NCBI GenBank assembly: GCA_046329435.1
Contig: JAXLUR010000012.1
Location: 1 to 64,000 of the forward strand
Source of the DNA: M3007 sp046329435
Lineage (GTDB): Bacteria > Bacteroidota > Bacteroidia > Chitinophagales > Saprospiraceae
Length of the DNA: 64,000 nt
Direction of reading: 5' to 3'
How positions within the stretch are numbered: the first letter of the stretch is position 1; each line of letters begins with the position of its first letter. The translations under genes were made by a program, and so were the position numbers. This document shows positions 60,920 to 64,000 of this stretch, one piece after another. The notes beneath the pieces are model-generated. The model ran no database searches. It was not told the DNA's origin and saw only the letters and a list, made by a program, of their open reading frames with translations.

Positions 60920-61761
60920 CAATTTGCATTATTGGCATTGGTTTGATCGGAGGCTCCATAGCGCGCGATGTGCGCGAAAAAGGCCTGGCCAGGCGCATCA
61001 TCGGCGTCGAAAAAAAAACCGTACATGCCCGCGAAGCGCTGGCGCTGGGGGTGGCAGACGAAATATTGCCCCTCGAGAAAGCCCTCGCCGCCAGCGATTT
61101 CATCATATGCGCTACTCCCGTGGATCATTTGTCGGATTTATTGCCCCGGGTGCTCGACCTGATCGGGCCGGAACAGGTGGTGATCGATGTGGGATCCACT
61201 AAATCGGCAGTTCTAGAAGCCGTCGAGCGCCATCCGCGACGCGACCGTTTCGTGGCCACGCACCCGATGGCCGGTACGGAATACTCCGGTCCGGGCGCTG
61301 CGATCAGCGGTTTGTTCAGCGGCAAATGTTGCGTACTCTGCGACAGGGCCGCCAGCGCGCCCGACGCCCTTGAAAAAGTGCAGCAATTCTACACGGCGCT
61401 GGGCATGCACCTCGTGGAGCTCGACGGCGCAGCGCACGACCTGCACGTAGCTTATGTGAGTCACATTTCGCACATCGCCTCGTTTGCGCTTGCCCTCACG
61501 GTGCTGGAAAAAGAGCGGGAGGAAGCCCGAATTTTCGAACTGGCCAGCGGTGGTTTCAGCAGCACCGTACGGCTTGCCAAAAGCAATGCCGACACCTGGA
61601 TACCTATTTTTCAACAAAACCGGGAAAATGTGCTCGATGTGCTCGACGAATACATCAACACCGTGAGCCGCTTTCGCACTTTACTGATCAAAAAAGACTT
61701 CGGCGCCTTCGATCAACTGATTCGGAAAGCCAATGACATCCGCAGGATTCTGCACCCTTGA
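60916..61761 (+). CDS. tyrA: Prephenate dehydrogenase
   Basis: A 281-residue protein. The NAD-binding motif is ICIIGIGLIGGSIARDVREKG; the active-site region has DVGSTKSAVLEAVE and FVATHPMAGTEYSGP (H-P-M-A-G). HVAYVSHISHIASFALAL follows. It converts prephenate to 4-hydroxyphenylpyruvate. Its ATG overlaps the aminotransferase stop (ATGA), so the two are translationally coupled. No ACT domain is present, so feedback control may rest on the attenuator and on pheA. Confidence 0.95.
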   Translation: MTICIIGIGLIGGSIARDVREKGLARRIIGVEKKTVHAREALALGVADEILPLEKALAASDFIICATPVDHLSDLLPRVLDLIGPEQVVIDVGSTKSAVLEAVERHPRRDRFVATHPMAGTEYSGPGAAISGLFSGKCCVLCDRAASAPDALEKVQQFYTALGMHLVELDGAAHDLHVAYVSHISHIASFALALTVLEKEREEARIFELASGGFSSTVRLAKSNADTWIPIFQQNRENVLDVLDEYINTVSRFRTLLIKKDFGAFDQLIRKANDIRRILHP

Positions 61762-61816
61762 AACCGCCACTGACAGCTATCTATCTTCTTCACGATCAAA
61801 GAATTAATTATCCGCC

Positions 61817-62890
61817 ATGTTCAACAAATCCGCTTCCCGCCCCTTCCTCATTGCCGGCCCCTGTTCGGCCGAGACCGAAGAACAAGTCATGGACGTCGCC
61901 CGGGGACTCTCCGGTCAGGGTATCGACCTGTTCCGTGCAGGCGTCTGGAAACCGCGCACTCGCCCGGGCGCATTCGAAGGCAACGGCGCCACAGCCCTCC
62001 CCTGGCTGCGCCGTGTAAAAGCCGAAACTGGTCTGCGCACCACGATCGAGGTAGCCACAGGCCAGCAGGCTTATGAAGCGCTGAAATTCGGCGTGGATGT
62101 GTTGTGGATCGGCGCCCGCACCACCGTCAATCCCTTTTCCGTTCAGGAAATCGCAGACGCACTGCGCGGAGTGGAGGTGCCGGTGTTGGTCAAAAATCCG
62201 GTCAACCCCGACCTGGAACTCTGGATCGGGGCCATCGAGCGTTTGCAGAATGCCGGCGTCGGCCCGATCGGAGCCGTGCATCGCGGTTTTTCGGCTTACG
62301 CCAAAACCAGGTTTCGCAATGCGCCCTGGTGGGAAATTCCGATCGAATTGCGCCGCCGGATGCCCGATTTACCCCTGATCTGCGACAACAGCCACATCTG
62401 CGGCAACCGCGACGACCTGCTCGAAGTGGCCCAGCAAGCCCTCGACCTGAACTACGACGGCCTGATGACCGAAGTCCATTGCCGCCCCGACGAAGCGTGG
62501 AGCGATGCCAAACAACAGATCACGCCTTTTGCCTACGGCGAAATGCTGCGCCGCCTGACCGTGCCGCAAGTGACCAGCGACAATCCGGAGTTTCTCGAAA
62601 ACCTGGAACACCTGCGCCATAAAATTGACGAAATCGACCTCGAAATGTTCAATTTACTGGCCCGCCGGATGCGTTGCGCACAGGAAATCGGCCGCTACAA
62701 GCAGCGCAACAACATTGCCATCCTGCAATCGACGCGCTGGAACAGCATCCTGGAAAAGGCCTTTGCACAGGGCCGCCAGCGCGGACTGAGCGACGAGTTC
62801 GTGGAAAAAATGTTCACCGCCGTTCACCAGGAAAGTATTGCGCAACAAACCGCCATTATGCACGGGGCTGCTGTCGAAGCGCAACATTGA
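61817..62890 (+). CDS. Bifunctional DAHP synthase (KDO8PS-type)/chorismate mutase
   Basis: A 357-residue fusion typical of Bacteroidota. The N-terminal type I-beta DAHP synthase (about 1-260) begins FLIAGPCSAETEEQVMDVA, and has FRAGVWKPRTRPGAFEG, LWIGARTTVNPFSVQEIADAL (in part) and PLICDNSHICGNRDDLLEVAQQALDL (in part). The C-terminal AroQ chorismate mutase (about 265-350) has LRHKIDEIDLEMFNLLARRM and GRYKQRNNIAILQ. It catalyses the entry and branch-point steps of the pathway whose later steps lie in the same operon. Confidence 0.95.
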   Translation: MFNKSASRPFLIAGPCSAETEEQVMDVARGLSGQGIDLFRAGVWKPRTRPGAFEGNGATALPWLRRVKAETGLRTTIEVATGQQAYEALKFGVDVLWIGARTTVNPFSVQEIADALRGVEVPVLVKNPVNPDLELWIGAIERLQNAGVGPIGAVHRGFSAYAKTRFRNAPWWEIPIELRRRMPDLPLICDNSHICGNRDDLLEVAQQALDLNYDGLMTEVHCRPDEAWSDAKQQITPFAYGEMLRRLTVPQVTSDNPEFLENLEHLRHKIDEIDLEMFNLLARRMRCAQEIGRYKQRNNIAILQSTRWNSILEKAFAQGRQRGLSDEFVEKMFTAVHQESIAQQTAIMHGAAVEAQH

Positions 62891-62906
62891 GTCGTATTTT
62901 TGTCGC

Positions 62907-63512
62907 ATGAAAACTGTCGGACCGGGCGCTTACGGCGCACCTAAATATTACCTCGTGTACAAACCCTACGGCATGTTGTCGCAGTTTACCCGCGAGGCGC
63001 CCGGGCAAACTACCCTGGCCGACCTGGATTTTACCTTCCCCAGGGATGTGTATCCAGTGGGCCGCCTCGATGCCGACAGCGAAGGCTTGCTGTTGCTGAC
63101 CAGCGACAAATCCCTGAATACGCGGATGCTCGACCCGCGTTTCGAGCATCCGCGAACCTACTGGGCCCAGGTAGAAGGCATACCAGACGAAACGGCGCTC
63201 GTCCGCCTGCAAACCGGCGTCGATATTCAGGTCAATGGCAAACGGCACCACACCAGGCCGGCCCTGGCAAGGGTGCTGTTACCGGCGCCGATGCTCCCCG
63301 AACGCAATCCGCCCATCCGTTTTCGGAAAACAGTGCCCGATACCTGGCTCGAGCTGACGCTGACCGAAGGTAAAAACCGGCAGGTACGACGGATGTGCGC
63401 AGCAGTCGGTTTGCCGGTGTTGCGCCTGGTACGGGCGGCCATCGGGCGTGTTCTACTGGGTGATATGCAGCCCGGAGAAGTGCGGGAAGCAAGCAGGGAG
63501 TTGTTCCAGTAG
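62907..63512 (+). CDS. rluE: 23S rRNA pseudouridine synthase RluE-like
   Basis: A 201-residue RsuA-family enzyme without an S4 domain. YYLVYKPYGMLSQFTREAPGQTTLADL leads to DVYPVGRLDADSEGLLLLTSD, with the catalytic Asp in G-R-L-D. LTEGKNRQVRRMCAAVGLPVLRLVRAAIG (in part) is the conserved C-terminal motif. It matches the RluE branch. ATG at 62907 was chosen. A TAnnTTTG box (62895-62902) lies immediately upstream, so a leaderless mRNA is possible. Confidence 0.92.
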   Translation: MKTVGPGAYGAPKYYLVYKPYGMLSQFTREAPGQTTLADLDFTFPRDVYPVGRLDADSEGLLLLTSDKSLNTRMLDPRFEHPRTYWAQVEGIPDETALVRLQTGVDIQVNGKRHHTRPALARVLLPAPMLPERNPPIRFRKTVPDTWLELTLTEGKNRQVRRMCAAVGLPVLRLVRAAIGRVLLGDMQPGEVREASRELFQ

Positions 63513-63539
63513 ATGCCGGGGAATTTTTCGAAAAAAACA

Positions 63540-64000
63540 TCAGGCTGGCATGACGCCGAACAGTTCCTCCAGTTTTTTCCAGCGGTAATTAAAAATGCCT
63601 TCCAGCTGCCGTCGTACGAAAATGGCGTGGGCAAGGCGACCCAAAATGCCGAGCGGAAGGCGATAATGAACGAGATCGGTCATTTCCACACCGCCTTCAA
63701 TCGCCTTGAAATGGTGCTGATGATGCCAGAGCGCATAGGGGCCGACCCGTTGCTCATCCACAAAAAAGCGTTGGTGTTCGACGTGGGTGATTTCGGTCAT
63801 CCAGTACAGCGGGATGCCCAGCAGGGGCGTGACGGTATAATCGATGATCTGACCGGCATACATGTGCGTCAAAAAAGCCGGGTCGGTGTGTACATGAAAC
63901 CCCATGTAAGGTGGGGTAATCACTTTCAGGTTGTCGGGTGCGGAGAAGAAGTCCCAGGCGTGTTCGAGGGAGATGGGCAGTCGTTGTACTCTTTTTAACG
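63540..64000 (-). CDS. SRPBCC family (START-like) protein, 5' end beyond the window
   Basis: The frame is open to the right edge. The visible part reads LKRVQRLPISLEHAWDFFSAPDNLKVITPPYMGF (in part), typical of Bacteroidota SRPBCC proteins annotated as cell-division inhibitor-like, followed by LYWMTEITHVEHQRFFVDEQRVGPYALWHHQHHF (in part) and RRQLEGIFNYRWKKLEELF. Only a few N-terminal residues are missing. The fold binds hydrophobic ligands; the exact role is unknown. Converges with rluE. Confidence 0.88.
   Translation of the reverse strand, partial: LKRVQRLPISLEHAWDFFSAPDNLKVITPPYMGFHVHTDPAFLTHMYAGQIIDYTVTPLLGIPLYWMTEITHVEHQRFFVDEQRVGPYALWHHQHHFKAIEGGVEMTDLVHYRLPLGILGRLAHAIFVRRQLEGIFNYRWKKLEELFGVMPA

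Overview
The window reads as chromosomal DNA of a Bacteroidota bacterium, probably a Saprospiraceae-like (Saprospirales) member with a GC-rich genome. Supporting evidence: a secreted protein with the type IX secretion/gliding-type (CHU_C) C-terminal domain, a GWxTD-domain protein, the characteristic fused DAHP synthase-chorismate mutase in a pheA-aminotransferase-tyrA operon, nspC plus carboxynorspermidine dehydrogenase for polyamines, many TAnnTTTG-type -7 promoter boxes, and few Shine-Dalgarno sequences. The species cannot be fixed from the sequence alone.

Layout. 1-9.1 kb (minus strand): the leader-proximal end of a CRISPR array and a complete subtype I-B cas operon, in transcription order cas8b-cas7-cas5-cas3-cas6-cas1-cas2-cas4. 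A divergent WYL-domain regulator follows (9.25-10.25 kb). 10.36-11.12 kb is a non-coding array of about 36 degenerate 21-bp units built around a palindrome. 11.3-16.8 kb is a mobile-element-rich stretch: a CHU_C surface protein, an IS200-like (RAYT-type) transposase flanked by oppositely oriented REP-like hairpin arrays, a lipoprotein, a GNAT acetyltransferase, and an IS5-family insertion sequence sitting inside a small MITE-like element. 17-26 kb carries secreted hydrolases (S15 acyl hydrolase, GH95-type glycosidase), a GWxTD protein and a POT peptide transporter. 26-33.7 kb holds nspC, yidC, threonine aldolase, an arginyltransferase homologue and carboxynorspermidine dehydrogenase. 33.8-35.5 kb is an AT-rich two-gene island (AAA ATPase plus PIN-like protein). 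35.5-40.4 kb has an OmpR-type regulator, a YecE/DUF72 protein, ppk1, a J-domain-like protein and two tRNA genes. 40.5-58.5 kb is mostly housekeeping, envelope and lipid genes (TlpA, GH25, PaaG-like, class V aminotransferase, DUF1003, RNase R, LolA-like, ABC permease, fatty acid hydroxylase, LysE, GH3), then a membrane protein with an EAD11-like N-terminus and a GH29 fucosidase. 58.6-62.9 kb is the Phe/Tyr operon, preceded by a Phe/Tyr-rich leader peptide and an attenuator. rluE and a truncated SRPBCC gene close the window.

Functional links. The cas genes form one adaptation-plus-interference unit. NspC and the saccharopine-dehydrogenase-like enzyme catalyse consecutive polyamine steps from separate loci. 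The aromatic operon covers DAHP to Phe/Tyr and seems to be controlled by ribosome-mediated attenuation. GH95, GH29, the S15 hydrolase and the POT transporter fit a scavenging, polymer-degrading lifestyle.

Most novel signals: the Phe/Tyr leader peptide attenuator (58657-58820), the phased 21-bp palindromic array (10360-11122), the REP-RAYT-REP arrangement (13.1-14.06 kb), the IS nested in a MITE (15762-16795), the ATPase/PIN-like pair (33.8-35.5 kb), and the EAD11-TM-TSP3 protein (54.4-56.2 kb).
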